DNA of 64,000 nt. Origin: Clostridia bacterium. GTDB taxonomy: Bacteria > Bacillota > DSM-521 > Neomoorellales > SLTJ01. Every line of letters starts with the position of its first letter. Within the stretch, counting starts at the first letter, position 1. The translations under genes were made by a program, and so were the position numbers. The notes under the pieces were generated by a model, which did not search any database, had not been told where the DNA came from, and saw only the letters and a list, made by a program, of their open reading frames with translations. The stretch is from contig SLTJ01000033.1 in NCBI GenBank assembly GCA_004347685.1, positions 1-64,000 on the forward strand, given 5' to 3'. Of the stretch, positions 25,076-34,009 are shown in pieces.

Positions 25076-25576
25076 CTAAGTATCAATTTGCCGGCAGAGA
25101 AACTCCAGCCCCTTTTCCACACTGCCGCCGCACCATTTATTGTAGGAAACAGACCGCTTCTGGTGCCGCAACAGCAGGTCCCCGCTGCCGCGGTGGATCC
25201 AGGCAACGGGCCGGCCGCTGCGGCAGGTGGGCCCAAGTTCAAACCAATCCGGGACAAATCCCGGCTCGGCTACAATCCCGGCCAACCGCAGGGGGTGAGC
25301 CACCGTTACCCCTGCGCCCGTTAACGGGTGATAATCCACAAAGGCGCCCAGACTGGCGTCAACGAGATAGCCCATTGCCAGCAGCATGGTAATGATCTGG
25401 TAAACGACAAGGTATACTTCGGCGTCAACCCAGTGCTGGCACTTGGGCTCGGGGCACTTGGGCAGCCACCTTTGCCCCAGGGCTACGACGGCCGCCCGGT
25501 CAATGACCCACAAGGGTTCTTCCCCGTTGGCAATGGCCTCAGATACCGCATAGGAGCCACCGGGTTGGCCTGGCCT
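25076..25576 (-). CDS. Hypothetical protein with CxxxxC motif, 5' end uncertain
   Basis: About 165 codons with a coding-like pattern: LPKCPEPKCQHWVDAEVYLV, ITMLLAMGYLVDASLGAFVD, and FVPDWFELGPTCRSGRPVAW. I do not recognise the family. The 5' end abuts a fragment of the anti-sigma gene at 25577, so the original start is probably lost; an ATG at 25585 lies within that fragment. It lies upstream of and on the same strand as the mod gene, 155 bp away. Confidence 0.4.
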   Translation of the reverse strand, partial: RPGQPGGSYAVSEAIANGEEPLWVIDRAAVVALGQRWLPKCPEPKCQHWVDAEVYLVVYQIITMLLAMGYLVDASLGAFVDYHPLTGAGVTVAHPLRLAGIVAEPGFVPDWFELGPTCRSGRPVAWIHRGSGDLLLRHQKRSVSYNKWCGGSVEKGLEFLCRQIDT

Positions 25577-25672
25577 GCCGGGCACATGCTCAAGTGGGAA
25601 AATAGAGATGTGGTTTATACGTTAAGGAGTAGCGGCGAACTACCCATGGACGAAATGCTCCGGATTGCCGAC
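25577..25672 (+). repeat. Fragment of anti-sigma gene 3' end (second copy)
   Basis: This segment closely matches 19613-19708, the last third of the anti-sigma gene: it reads AGHMLKWENRDVVYTLRSSG then ELPMDEMLRIAD. Several substitutions show it is an old duplicate or the remnant of a paralogue. It is flanked by unrelated sequence. Confidence 0.75.
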
Positions 25673-25736
25673 AGAGATCGTCTTCGCCGGTCTTTCTGGC
25701 CTTACAGTAGCATTGATGTTTGGGGGTGTCAAGGGG

Positions 25737-25946
25737 TTATGTCGGCCGCCCTGCTTCCCCGGCCTCCTTGACGATTTGCTCGATGGTCAAGTCGCCGAGC
25801 CACTGGCCTCTCTCCCTGGTATAATCGCCTTTGCCAGTATCAAACTGCTGGATAAACCGCACCATCCCCACCGGCCCCAAGGTTTTGGCCAGGGCCTGCA
25901 TACCCGCCTGCCTGATTTGGTTAGGAGTCATGCTCGGGTTCGGCAA
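25737..25946 (-). CDS. Conserved small protein, antitoxin-like
   Basis: This 69-residue protein contains IRQAGMQALAKTLGPVGMVR then FIQQFDTGKGDYTRERGQWL, a conserved short family seen beside toxin genes in several phyla (from memory). Its stop is followed by anti-sigma debris rather than a toxin, so the partner may be lost. ATG 25946 has a reasonable context, although the ribosome binding site is weak. Role as an antitoxin is inferred. Confidence 0.6.
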   Translation of the reverse strand: MPNPSMTPNQIRQAGMQALAKTLGPVGMVRFIQQFDTGKGDYTRERGQWLGDLTIEQIVKEAGEAGRPT

Positions 25947-26019
25947 ACCTGTCCGTACCTCATTACGCCTGGAGTATCCAGGGACGTCTTCTCGCGCCGA
26001 GGAAGGCGATATGCCCTCA

Positions 26020-26373
26020 TCAATGATAATCTACTTCCATCGTTTCCGGTCGGGTCAGTATCTCCCGGAGAAAGCTGACCTTGGGCAGCTTGGCCAAATC
26101 AATCTCTTCTGGGGAGTGTCCCCTGGCCTCCACCGGAGCCATGATTCGGGAGGCGGCTCGGCCCAGGATCTCCCATCTCCGCCAGGTGGGCATGGCGGCA
26201 AAATCACGAGAGATAACCAGCAGGTCAATGTCGCTTTCCGGGCGGCTGTCTCCCCGGGCACGGGAGCCGAAAAGGAGCACCTTTTCCACCTCAATGCCCT
26301 GGACCTCGATTTCCCGGACGTACCGGCTGATAACCTCGATAACCTCTCTTAGCAACAGATCTTCTTTAGCCAC
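26020..26373 (-). CDS. MNT-domain nucleotidyltransferase (MntA-like antitoxin)
   Basis: This 117-residue minimal nucleotidyltransferase has LLFGSRARGDSRPESDIDLL near residues 33-52, holding the GS and DxD catalytic residues. In HEPN-MNT modules this enzyme neutralises the HEPN toxin by AMPylation. Its ATG lies 25 bp inside the HEPN gene upstream, so the two are translationally coupled. The order hepT then mntA is the standard one. Confidence 0.82.
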   Translation of the reverse strand: MAKEDLLLREVIEVISRYVREIEVQGIEVEKVLLFGSRARGDSRPESDIDLLVISRDFAAMPTWRRWEILGRAASRIMAPVEARGHSPEEIDLAKLPKVSFLREILTRPETMEVDYH

Positions 26374-26732
26374 TGGATCACAGCCCTGCCTTGCCGGAGG
26401 TAATCCTTGACTACCTTTCGCGGATAGTTCTTGAAGGCCTGCTCCAGGTCCTCGGGATAACGCGAGGATACCCCAGCCAAATTTAAGACTCCGAGAAACT
26501 CCTTCTGTTTCTCCGGCAGCTCCACCTGCACCAGGCGAAATAAGTAGTTGAGGTTGTGCGTCTTGGGAGGGATCTGGCCAGTTTTCTCAACAAAAATGGC
26601 CTTCAGAGCTTTCTCCACGGCCAAGTGGCACATATAGGCCGCGTAAATGTAACGGCGGGCCCGGTACATGGCACGCGCTGTCCCGAAGTCGTACTCTGCT
26701 TGCTTGAACCATTCGGCCGCTTCCGGAGTCAA
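26349..26732 (-). CDS. HEPN-domain protein (toxin-like)
   Basis: This 127-residue helical HEPN protein contains AEWFKQAEYDFGTARAMYRA, AAYMCHLAVEKALKAIFVEK, and SSRYPEDLEQAFKN, the typical layout of HEPN partners of MNT proteins. The TTG at 26732 is chosen because AGGGAGGGAGG precedes it and a sigma-A promoter lies 20 bp upstream; a longer frame would cross that promoter. Probable RNase toxin of a two-gene module, but the RNase motif is not clear. Confidence 0.78.
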   Translation of the reverse strand: MTPEAAEWFKQAEYDFGTARAMYRARRYIYAAYMCHLAVEKALKAIFVEKTGQIPPKTHNLNYLFRLVQVELPEKQKEFLGVLNLAGVSSRYPEDLEQAFKNYPRKVVKDYLRQGRAVIQWLKKICC

Positions 26733-26751
26733 TAGCCTCCCTCCCTGTACT

Positions 26752-26780
26752 AATATACTATAACCTGAAATGAAACGCAA
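26752..26780 (-). promoter_or_regulatory. Promoter of the HEPN-MNT operon
   Basis: On the minus strand TTGCGT (26780-26775), a 17-bp spacer and TATATT (26757-26752), 20 bp before the TTG start. Confidence 0.6.
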
Positions 26781-26944
26781 TCTCTCTGTGACCTGGCAAA
26801 TCCACAGCGTGACGGGTTTTGGGCTCCCAAGCCTAACCGGACTTACCGGGACCAGAAAGTGCAGTTTGGTTTTCTTTTGCTCCCATGTCTCTTAACATCA
26901 CTCTTGTACAATGTTGTTGCCATAATATGTCGCGAAGCCCGTAG

Positions 26945-27214
26945 ATCCGCGCCTACGTGCTGCTGTGCTGGCTGGCCCTGCTCCTGGTCCGCGTGGCGGA
27001 GAACAAGACCGGCCAGACCTGGAGAAACCTCCGGGCCACCCTGGAGCGCATGCACCTGGGGGAGTTCGCCGGCCAGCACGGCCAGGTTTGGCAGAGGACC
27101 GAAACCACCCCGGCCCAGCAACACATCTTCAAGGCCCTGGATGTCAAAGAACCGCCCCGGATCTTCTCCATTAACCCGTCCGGGAAGAAGGAGAGTCTAG
27201 TAACACGCGGCTAA
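26945..27214 (+). pseudogene. Transposase C-terminal remnant (IS1634-like)
   Basis: The frame reads IRAYVLLCWLALLLVRVAEN, then TWRNLRATLERMHLGEFAG and TPAQQHIFKALDV, a conserved C-terminal end of IS1634-type DDE transposases. The catalytic core is missing. It marks a mobile element that entered the region and decayed. A 26-bp piece of the anti-sigma gene follows at 27287. Confidence 0.7.
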
Positions 27215-27286
27215 AACTGCAAGTCCCGAACACCTTTGGCGCCAAGGCTTTTGGGCTACTGTTTACCTATGGACTGTCGAACTCGG

Positions 27287-27312
27287 GTTAAGGAGTAGCG
27301 GCGAACTATCCT
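27287..27312 (+). repeat. 26-bp fragment of the anti-sigma gene (third copy)
   Basis: The 26 bases starting GTTAAGGAGTAGCGGCGAAC match the anti-sigma gene near 19656 exactly. It directly follows transposase-end sequence, so it may mark where that element once inserted. Confidence 0.7.
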
Positions 27313-27606
27313 AGAACTACTTTGGGAGAGCCGGAACTGGGGTATTGGGCCGGGCTGTGGCATGACCTGGGTATGATTGCTTCGGGAGGTTGTCCCGAGT
27401 CTCTGGGAATGGCGGGGGGAGGTATGACAATCTTCGCGGCCTGGTGATCGGGGTCTATGACCCGGCCGATCTTGTGGGCTAGCGTCGCAGATCTCCCGCA
27501 TGACAGCGCCTAAGGGATGGGCTTGTAGATCGGCGTGCAAATTGACAATGTCATGGCAGTCAGACAGATAGACAACAGAGGGGGAAGAATATGGGTAAGG
27601 ATGAAT

Positions 27607-27751
27607 GTGGCACCCGGTCTCCGGACCGGGTGAGGGTTGAAACCTTGGCCATGATTGACACCGCCGCTTTCCGGTATTACACTGGTCTTAGGCTGGTAAC
27701 GGGGGTAATTCATTGTGGCACCCGGTCCCCAGATCGGGCGAAGATCGAAAC
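27607..27751 (+). CRISPR. Two degenerate CRISPR-like repeats
   Basis: A 37-nt unit at 27607-27643 begins GTGGCACCCGGTCTCCGGAC and ends GTTGAAAC; a second at 27715-27751 begins GTGGCACCCGGTCCCCAGAT and ends ATCGAAAC. The first has a perfect CCCGGTC/GACCGGG stem. The end and stem match common CRISPR repeats, but the 71-nt interval is twice a normal spacer and no cas gene is present. It is best read as the eroded end of an array. Confidence 0.5.
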
Positions 27752-27988
27752 ACGGGCGGCTTGGAAATGGAAATGATTGCGTGGTTGGGCTGTCCTGGTC
27801 GCGGCATAGACTGCGCATGCTTCTGTCTGTGGAGTCTGGTCTGCAGTACCAGATTGAATTTGGTATGGCGCTAGGGGAGTGTGATCATGGGGTCTTCTGT
27901 TCCGTGGGCCTCCAGGGTTTTGAGTTGAAAGTTGGGCTAGGCCTTTATGGACCGACAGGGATTTCGGAGCGGGAGTTGACATAACGAG

Positions 27989-28531
27989 TTGCCAAATGCG
28001 GGAGAACTGCGGGTCCTATATACCCGCGAGGCTATCTCCGGCCGGGTGGCTGAACTAGGCCGGCAGATAACGGCTGACTATCAGGGGCGATCCTTGTGCG
28101 TGGTGGGCATCCTCAAGGGGGCCACCATCTTCCTGGCCGACCTGGTACGCTCCATTTCGCTGCCGCTGACCCTGGATTTCATGGCTGTTTCCAGCTACGG
28201 CCACGCTACCAGTTCCACTGGCGTGGTACGCATCCTCAAGGACCTGGACACTCACATTGCCGGCCACCACGTTCTTATTGTTGAGGATATTGTGGATAGT
28301 GGCCTTACCCTGCGCTACCTGCTGAATCTGCTTGCCGCCCGCGGGCCTGCTTCTCTGCGCACCTGTGTTTTCCTCGACAAACCCGCCCGGCGCGAGGTTG
28401 AAGTGCCGCTGGACTACGTCGGCTTCGCCATCCCTGATGTCTTTGTGGTGGGGTACGGCCTGGACTATGCCGAAGACTACCGGCACCTGCCCTACCTGGC
28501 CGTCATTGATGGAGAGAAGTCAAGGGGCTAA
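27989..28531 (+). CDS. hpt: Hypoxanthine phosphoribosyltransferase
   Basis: This 180-residue type I phosphoribosyltransferase converts hypoxanthine or guanine plus PRPP to IMP or GMP, purine salvage in the cytoplasm. Visible are the flexible-loop and core segments [14 protein letters not shown], the PRPP loop LIVEDIVDSGLTL, and the purine-binding region FLDKPARREVEV...DYVGFAIPDVFVVGYGLDY. The start is TTG 27989, as the truncated copy also begins with TTG; a stop lies four codons upstream. The ribosome binding site is weak. It is the complete copy of a gene whose fragment lies inverted at 12.1-12.5 kb. Confidence 0.93.
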   Translation: MPNAGELRVLYTREAISGRVAELGRQITADYQGRSLCVVGILKGATIFLADLVRSISLPLTLDFMAVSSYGHATSSTGVVRILKDLDTHIAGHHVLIVEDIVDSGLTLRYLLNLLAARGPASLRTCVFLDKPARREVEVPLDYVGFAIPDVFVVGYGLDYAEDYRHLPYLAVIDGEKSRG

Positions 28532-28681
28532 ACTGGTTGAAATCCGGACGCGCGCGCTTTCCGGCTCTAATCGTCCCTTTTCCCCTGCGCCGCTCGCCAC
28601 CAGTCCTACTACGATGCCTCGCACGGCTGTCTCCGTGGGCAGCAGCACGCCAGGCTGTCCTGGCTGCAAGCCTGACGTCAC

Positions 28682-28710
28682 TTGCTAACGATGCGCAAAA
28701 ATGCTATGCT
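28682..28710 (+). promoter_or_regulatory. Promoter of the AbiEii-type operon
   Basis: TTGCTA (28682-28687), 17-bp spacer, TATGCT (28705-28710), 26 bp before the GTG start. Nearly the same promoter core and downstream bases occur upstream of the truncated hpt. Confidence 0.6.
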
Positions 28711-28736
28711 AGGAATTAGGAAGGGTAAAAGAAAGG

Positions 28737-29450
28737 GTGGCAGCCTTGGCCGGCCTGAAGGAGATCCTGGACGCGAAGGGGTGGCGCCTTTGCCGGACCA
28801 TTGGGGCCAGTCCCCTGGCCCCGGATTTCTATCTGGCCGGAGGTACGGGCCTGGCGCTGCAGCTAAGGCACCGGCGGTCCCTAGATCTAGATTTCTTTGC
28901 CGGCCGTCCTGCTGAGAGGATTGCCACTGCTGCCATAATCAGGACCATACAGCGGCTTTTTGGTCCGGCAGTAACCATTGAACTGAGCCAGGCTGACCAG
29001 GTGACCTGGAACATCGGCGGCACCATGGTTACTTTTATGGCCTATCCCTTCCCCCTTTTAGAGCCGCTGGTACCTGGCGAAAGGATCTCCAGGAACCTAG
29101 CCGGCCTTTCCCTGGCTTCCCCCGGGGAAATTGCCTTGATGAAGGCTTATAGCCTGGGGCGCCGGGCCACCTTCCGGGATTATGTGGACCTGTACTTTTT
29201 GCTGCAGCGGCAAATCGTCACCTTGCAATATATCCTGGAGGCCGCGCCGCGTAAGTTTGTGATCGGCGGGGAAAGGGTATTCTCTCCCAGGCTGTTTCTC
29301 GAGCAACTGACGTACACCAGGGACCTGGATGACAGGAATGCGGCCCTGGAGCTAGTCCTAGGGAAAAGCGTCACGGCTAGCACCGTAGAGGAGTTCTTGC
29401 GTACCCAGGTGCGAGGGTTCCTGGAATCCAGGGTGCTGGAAAGGGGGTAA
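28737..29450 (+). CDS. AbiEii/AbiGii-type nucleotidyltransferase
   Basis: This 237-residue protein of the DUF1814/AbiEii family has [20 protein letters not shown] followed by LDFF, the GG...S-x-D-x-D nucleotidyltransferase site, and later [20 protein letters not shown] then VDLYFLL, a family hallmark. AbiEii proteins act as toxins in phage abortive infection. The GTG start at 28737 follows a purine-rich leader GGGTAAAAGAAAG. The next gene, 7 bp downstream, is the probable partner. Confidence 0.85.
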   Translation: MAALAGLKEILDAKGWRLCRTIGASPLAPDFYLAGGTGLALQLRHRRSLDLDFFAGRPAERIATAAIIRTIQRLFGPAVTIELSQADQVTWNIGGTMVTFMAYPFPLLEPLVPGERISRNLAGLSLASPGEIALMKAYSLGRRATFRDYVDLYFLLQRQIVTLQYILEAAPRKFVIGGERVFSPRLFLEQLTYTRDLDDRNAALELVLGKSVTASTVEEFLRTQVRGFLESRVLERG

Positions 29451-29457
29451 TCTGGGT

Positions 29458-29793
29458 ATGCCCCTCCCAGATTTTTTGGCTGACCTCTTTCGCAACTACC
29501 GGCCGGAAACCATTGACCTGGAGAAACACTGCCGGATGGTTATCAAGACCGTGCTGGCCCGCGGTACCTGGGAGCAGGTCCTGTGGCTGTTCGATTATTA
29601 CGGCCCGGAAAGAGTGCGGGAAATATTTCTGCAGGATTATTACGGTCTGCGTACCCTGCCCGAGCCAACCCGCAGCCTGTGGGAGCTGGTATTTGTGGAG
29701 AACCCCCTCCCGGAGGCAGGTGACCCGGCGGGCAGGTGGCGGTGCCGGCGCCTGGTCCCGCCGTTTGGGGAGCGGGAAATCGGTGGCGGTTAA
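29458..29793 (+). CDS. DUF6922-like protein, probable partner of AbiEii
   Basis: This 111-residue protein begins with [20 protein letters not shown] and contains [20 protein letters not shown], a pattern I associate with DUF6922 proteins beside AbiEii-type toxins. It is likely the antitoxin-like partner, although the role is inferred. The last 25 residues (after ENPLPE) look atypical and may be read-through past the old end. It abuts guaA. Confidence 0.75.
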   Translation: MPLPDFLADLFRNYRPETIDLEKHCRMVIKTVLARGTWEQVLWLFDYYGPERVREIFLQDYYGLRTLPEPTRSLWELVFVENPLPEAGDPAGRWRCRRLVPPFGEREIGGG

Positions 29794-29836
29794 CGGGCAT
29801 GGTGCAGGCCTCTATGAGGGGAGACCGGTCAGTAAC

Positions 29837-31375
29837 TTGCAAGAAGAACTTATCATCGTCGTGGATTTCGGCGGGCAGTATAATCAGCTCATTGCCCGGC
29901 GGGTGCGTGAGGCCAGGGTTTACTGCGAGATGCTCCCCTTCAACACCCCCTGGGAGGCTATCGCGGCCAAGAACCCCAGAGGCCTGATCTTCACCGGCGG
30001 GCCGGCCAGCGTCTACGGCCCGGAAGCCCCCCGCTGTGACCCGCGCCTTTTGGCGAGCGGGCTTCCCATCCTCGGCATCTGTTATGGTATGCAACTTCTG
30101 GCGCGGGAACTGGGAGGGCAGGTTGAGCCGGCGGGAAAAAGGGAGTACGGCCGGGCGCGCCTGGAGGTGCTGGCGCCGGAAGACCCGCTCTTTGCTGGGC
30201 TGCCGCCGCAGCAGGAGTGCTGGATGAGCCACGGGGACCATATCGTCCAGGTTCCCTCTGGTTTCCGGGTGACCGCCCGGACTGGACCGGGGCTGGTGGC
30301 GGCCATGGCCGACGAGACGCGCCGGCTGTATGGGGTGCAGTTCCACCCCGAGGTGAAACATACGCCTTACGGCCAGGAGATGTTGGCTAATTTCCTCTAC
30401 CGGGTTTGCGGCTGCATGGGGCAGTGGAGCATGGCTTCTTTTGTCCGGGAAGAGGTAGAGCGGATCTGCGACCAGGTGGGGAGCGGCCGCGTGATTTGCG
30501 CCTTGAGTGGGGGCGTGGATTCAGCGGTGGCCGCGGCCCTGGTGCACCGGGCGGTGGGAGATCAGCTCACCTGTATCTTCGTGGACCACGGCCTGCTGCG
30601 CCAGGACGAGGCGGAGGAAGTGATGCAGGCCTTAGGCGCGAGTCTGGGAGTGCGAATTGACCTGGTGCGGGCCGAGGACAGGTTCCTCGCCCTCCTGGCC
30701 GGGGTAACGGACCCGGAGGAAAAGAGGCGGCGTATCGGCCAGGAGTTTATCCACGTTTTTGAGGAGGAAGCCGCGAAAATCGGCCAGGTGGATTACCTGG
30801 TGCAGGGCACCCTCTACCCGGATGTCATTGAAAGCGGCACGGCCACCGCGGCCACCATCAAAACCCATCATAATGTGGGCGGCCTGCCGGAAAGGATGCA
30901 GCTAAAGCTCATTGAGCCCCTGCGCTATCTCTTTAAGGATGAGGTGCGGCAGGTAGGCCTGGAGCTGGGCCTGCCGGAGGAGATTGTCTGGCGCCACCCC
31001 TTCCCCGGCCCCGGCCTGGCAGTGCGCATCTTGGGCGCTGTTGACAGGGAGAAGCTGGAGATCCTGCGCCGGGCCGACGCCATTTTCACGGAGGAAATCC
31101 GTTCCGCCGGACTATACCGTGCGCTCTGGCAGGCCTTCGCCGTCCTGCCTTCCACCCTGCGCAGCGTGGGGGTCATGGGGGACGAGCGCACCTACGCCTA
31201 TCCAATTGTCCTCCGGGCTGTGACCAGCGAAGACGCCATGACCGCTGACTGGGCCCCCTTGCCGGTCGAGCTCCTTGCCCGGGTTTCTTCGCGCATTGTC
31301 AATGAGGTGTCAGGGGTGAACCGGGTGGTATATGACATAACCTCCAAGCCGCCGGGGACCATAGAGTGGGAATAG
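29837..31375 (+). CDS. guaA: GMP synthase (glutamine-hydrolysing)
   Basis: This 512-residue enzyme converts XMP to GMP with glutamine and ATP. The class I amidotransferase domain holds the nucleophile in GICYGMQ and [10 protein letters not shown] (Cys-His-Glu triad). The ATP pyrophosphatase domain holds [14 protein letters not shown], and the C-terminal dimerisation domain ends [14 protein letters not shown] 29837 gives [18 protein letters not shown], the canonical length. A GTG at 29783 with a better GGGGAG site would add 18 residues and overlap the upstream gene by 11 bp. guaA leads the purine operon here. Confidence 0.95.
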   Translation: MQEELIIVVDFGGQYNQLIARRVREARVYCEMLPFNTPWEAIAAKNPRGLIFTGGPASVYGPEAPRCDPRLLASGLPILGICYGMQLLARELGGQVEPAGKREYGRARLEVLAPEDPLFAGLPPQQECWMSHGDHIVQVPSGFRVTARTGPGLVAAMADETRRLYGVQFHPEVKHTPYGQEMLANFLYRVCGCMGQWSMASFVREEVERICDQVGSGRVICALSGGVDSAVAAALVHRAVGDQLTCIFVDHGLLRQDEAEEVMQALGASLGVRIDLVRAEDRFLALLAGVTDPEEKRRRIGQEFIHVFEEEAAKIGQVDYLVQGTLYPDVIESGTATAATIKTHHNVGGLPERMQLKLIEPLRYLFKDEVRQVGLELGLPEEIVWRHPFPGPGLAVRILGAVDREKLEILRRADAIFTEEIRSAGLYRALWQAFAVLPSTLRSVGVMGDERTYAYPIVLRAVTSEDAMTADWAPLPVELLARVSSRIVNEVSGVNRVVYDITSKPPGTIEWE

Positions 31376-31411
31376 TCTACCACATTGTAGCACAAGGAGC
31401 TGTTTTAATTC

Positions 31412-31933
31412 ATGATGGCCAAGGTAGGGGTAGTTTTAGGCAGTGATTCTGACCTGCCGGTGATGGCGGCGGCTCTGGAGACTCTGGAAGAACTTCAAGT
31501 TCCCTGCGAGCTGAAGATCCTTTCCGCCCACCGCACGCCGGACAAGGCGGCTGAATATGCCCGCACGGCGGCCCTGCGCGGACTGGAGGTGTTGGTGGCT
31601 GCCGCCGGGATGGCGGCCCACCTGCCGGGAGTACTGGCTGCCTATACGGTACTACCGGTAATCGGGGTGCCGCTCCGCTCCCCCGGGCTGGAGGGCCTGG
31701 ACGCCCTCTATGCCATGGTGCAGGTGCCGCCGGGGGTACCAGTGGCCACGGTTGGTCTGAACGCGGCCCGCAATGCGGCCCTGCTGGCCGGGGAGATCGT
31801 GGCCCTGAAGGACCCGGCCGTGGCGGAGAGGTTGGCTGGGTTGCGCCGCCAGGCTGCCGAGCAGATCGAGGCTAAAAACGCCAGGCTGGCCGAGGCCGGC
31901 TGGCGGAAATATCTGGAGAGCACAGGCAAATAG
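31412..31933 (+). CDS. purE: 5-(carboxyamino)imidazole ribonucleotide mutase
   Basis: This 173-residue PurE carries LGSDSDLPVMAAALETLEEL, ILSAHRTPDKAAEYA and AAAGMAAHLPGVLAA, the active-site blocks of the family. It catalyses the carboxylation/rearrangement step from AIR to CAIR. There is no purK in the window. Either PurK is elsewhere or the enzyme uses CO2 directly, as in class II PurE; the motif looks more like class I. ATG 31412 follows AAGGAGC. An ATG at 31415 is equally possible. Confidence 0.95.
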   Translation: MMAKVGVVLGSDSDLPVMAAALETLEELQVPCELKILSAHRTPDKAAEYARTAALRGLEVLVAAAGMAAHLPGVLAAYTVLPVIGVPLRSPGLEGLDALYAMVQVPPGVPVATVGLNAARNAALLAGEIVALKDPAVAERLAGLRRQAAEQIEAKNARLAEAGWRKYLESTGK

Positions 31934-32097
31934 CGGGGTATATTCAGAAATTGGGACCAGGTATGGGGTGAAGGAATGGCCTAGCCGGTTCCCCGGCTTC
32001 AGGCTTGAATTCATGCTCCTGCCTGCACCGGTGTTATCGTGGATTACAGCCGCTACCGCTGGCGAGTTACTAAACCTCAGAAAGGGGATCGAATCCT

Positions 32098-32685
32098 ATG
32101 CAAGAGCTTATTCCAGGCATCAGCAAGTGGACCGTGGTGGAAGGTGAACACCTTGTCCCGAAAGGAGCCTTTTTCGTTAACCGGCCTGCCGGCTCGCTGG
32201 TGGTGGATCCGGTACTGGGGCGGGAAGAACTTGAGGCCATCAAGGCTCAGGGCACGGCCAAGGCCATAGTTCTGCTGACCGCCAGCCACGTCCGCCATAC
32301 GGCCGACTTCGCCGCTGAACTGGGGCTGCCGGTCTGGGCCCTGGCCACGGTGGCGGCGAAGGTAAAGGAACGGGTCAAGGTGGACCGGGAATTGGTGGAT
32401 GGGGAAGAACTTTTGGACGGGGTGAAGGCGGTGGAAATCGCCGTTACCGGTGAAATGGCCCTGTACGTGCCAGCCGGCGCCGGCACGGTGGTGGTGGCCG
32501 ATGCCTTAATGGCCAGGGGCGCCGGGGAAATCAGCCTGATCCCGCCCAACTTCGTCCCTGACCAGGAGGCGGTGAAGGCCTCGTTGCGCAAGCTGTTGCA
32601 ATATGATTTCGGCGCCTTGCTGGTCTCCCATGGACAGGGAGTGACCACCGGGGGCAGGGAAGTGCTACAGCGGTTGCTAGGTTAG
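32098..32685 (+). CDS. MBL-fold-like protein in the purine operon
   Basis: This 195-residue protein resembles small metallo-beta-lactamase-fold hydrolases: GAFFVNRPAGSLVVDPVLG near the start, a degenerate ASHVRHTADF where HxHxDH is expected, TVVVADAL, and LLVSHGQGV near the end. The metal motif is incomplete, so it may be catalytically altered or not metal-dependent. ATG 32098 follows AGGGGATC. It lies between purE and purB on the same strand, with 164 bp of non-coding sequence before it. Its link to purine synthesis is unknown. Confidence 0.72.
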   Translation: MQELIPGISKWTVVEGEHLVPKGAFFVNRPAGSLVVDPVLGREELEAIKAQGTAKAIVLLTASHVRHTADFAAELGLPVWALATVAAKVKERVKVDRELVDGEELLDGVKAVEIAVTGEMALYVPAGAGTVVVADALMARGAGEISLIPPNFVPDQEAVKASLRKLLQYDFGALLVSHGQGVTTGGREVLQRLLG

Positions 32686-32710
32686 TTCCCGGGGAGTGAG
32701 GGGTGGCAAG

Positions 32711-34009
32711 GTGCTAGCACGATACATCCTACCGGAAATGGGGCAAATCTGGTCGGAGGAAAACAAGTTCCGCTTGTGGTTAGAGGTGGAAATCGCGGCC
32801 TGCGAGGCACAACATGAGTTGGGAAATATTCCGGCTGAAGCCCTGGCGGCCATTAAGGAGCGGGCCGGCTTTGACATCGAGCGCATTGAGGAGATCGAAA
32901 AGGAGACCCGTCACGATGTGCTGGCCTTCCTGACCGCGGTGGCGGAAAGGGTCGGCGAACCTTCCCGCTTCATTCACCTGGGTCTGACCTCCTCCGACGT
33001 GTTGGACACGGCCCTGGCGGTGCAGATGCGCCAGGCGGCCGGTCTGATCCTGGCCCGGTTGGAGCGCCTGCGCGCAGTGCTGGTGGCAAAGGCCAGGGAG
33101 TACAAGTATACGCCCATGATGGGCCGCACCCATGGGGTCCATGCCGAACCGGTTACCTTCGGTCTCAAGCTGGGCTGGTGGGCCAAGGAAATCGAGCGGG
33201 ATACCCAGCGGTTGACGGCCGCCCGGGCCGAGGTTAGCGTGGGCAAGGTTTCCGGGGCCGTGGGCACCCTGGCCCATCTCGACCCCCGGGTGGAGGAATA
33301 TGTCTGCCGCAAACTGGAACTGGCCCCGGAGCCCATTGCCACCCAGATCGTGCAGCGGGACCGGCACGCCCATTTTCTGGCTGTCCTGGCTATCATCGCC
33401 GGCTCCCTGGAGAAATTCGCTACGGAAATCCGCCACCTGCAGCGGAGTGAGGTGCTGGAGGCCGAAGAACCCTTTTATTCCGGGCAAAAGGGCTCCTCGG
33501 CCATGCCTCACAAGCGCAACCCCATCACTTGCGAGAGGATTGCCGGCCTGGCTCGGGTAGTGCGGGCCAACGCCTTGGCCGGCATGGAAAACATGGCTCT
33601 GTGGCACGAGCGGGACATCACCCATTCCTCGGTGGAACGGGTGGTGCTGCCGGATTCCTGCCTCCTCGTGGACTACATGTTGGCTCAGTTTACCAGGGTT
33701 ATGGAGGATCTGCAGGTCTATCCGGAGCATATGCGGGAAAACATGGAGCGCACCCGGGGCTTGCTCTTTTCCCAGCGGGTGCTCCTGGCCCTGGTGGAGC
33801 ACGGGGTACTCCGGGAAGAGGCCTATGGCTGGGTGCAGCGCAATGCCATGGCTGCCTGGCGCGGCGACGGGGATTTCCGGGAGTTGGTCGGGCGCGATGC
33901 CGACATCAGGCGCTGCCTTAGCCGGGAGGAACTGGCTAATCTCTTTGATTACCAGTATTATCTTTCCCGGGTGGACTACCTTTTCCGGCGCGCCGGGCTG
34001 GAGGAATAA
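32711..34009 (+). CDS. purB: Adenylosuccinate lyase
   Basis: This 432-residue lyase of the fumarase/aspartase superfamily contains [29 protein letters not shown], and the signature [14 protein letters not shown]. It acts twice: SAICAR to AICAR and adenylosuccinate to AMP. GTG 32711 is favoured because it gives the canonical [14 protein letters not shown] start; a GTG at 32696 would add 5 residues. It is followed after 83 bp by purC. Confidence 0.96.
   Translation: MLARYILPEMGQIWSEENKFRLWLEVEIAACEAQHELGNIPAEALAAIKERAGFDIERIEEIEKETRHDVLAFLTAVAERVGEPSRFIHLGLTSSDVLDTALAVQMRQAAGLILARLERLRAVLVAKAREYKYTPMMGRTHGVHAEPVTFGLKLGWWAKEIERDTQRLTAARAEVSVGKVSGAVGTLAHLDPRVEEYVCRKLELAPEPIATQIVQRDRHAHFLAVLAIIAGSLEKFATEIRHLQRSEVLEAEEPFYSGQKGSSAMPHKRNPITCERIAGLARVVRANALAGMENMALWHERDITHSSVERVVLPDSCLLVDYMLAQFTRVMEDLQVYPEHMRENMERTRGLLFSQRVLLALVEHGVLREEAYGWVQRNAMAAWRGDGDFRELVGRDADIRRCLSREELANLFDYQYYLSRVDYLFRRAGLEE

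Larger units (their letters stand above)
27215..27988. other. Non-coding stretch before hpt
   Basis: I see no credible gene here. It contains a 26-bp exact match to the anti-sigma gene (27287-27312), two CRISPR-like repeats (27607-27751), a TTGACA box at 27542, and otherwise sequence without a consistent codon pattern. Confidence 0.5.

Noticed and set aside
31376-31411. Purine riboswitch before purE
   Set aside because: Only 36 bp separate guaA and purE, too short for the aptamer; none was seen before guaA either.
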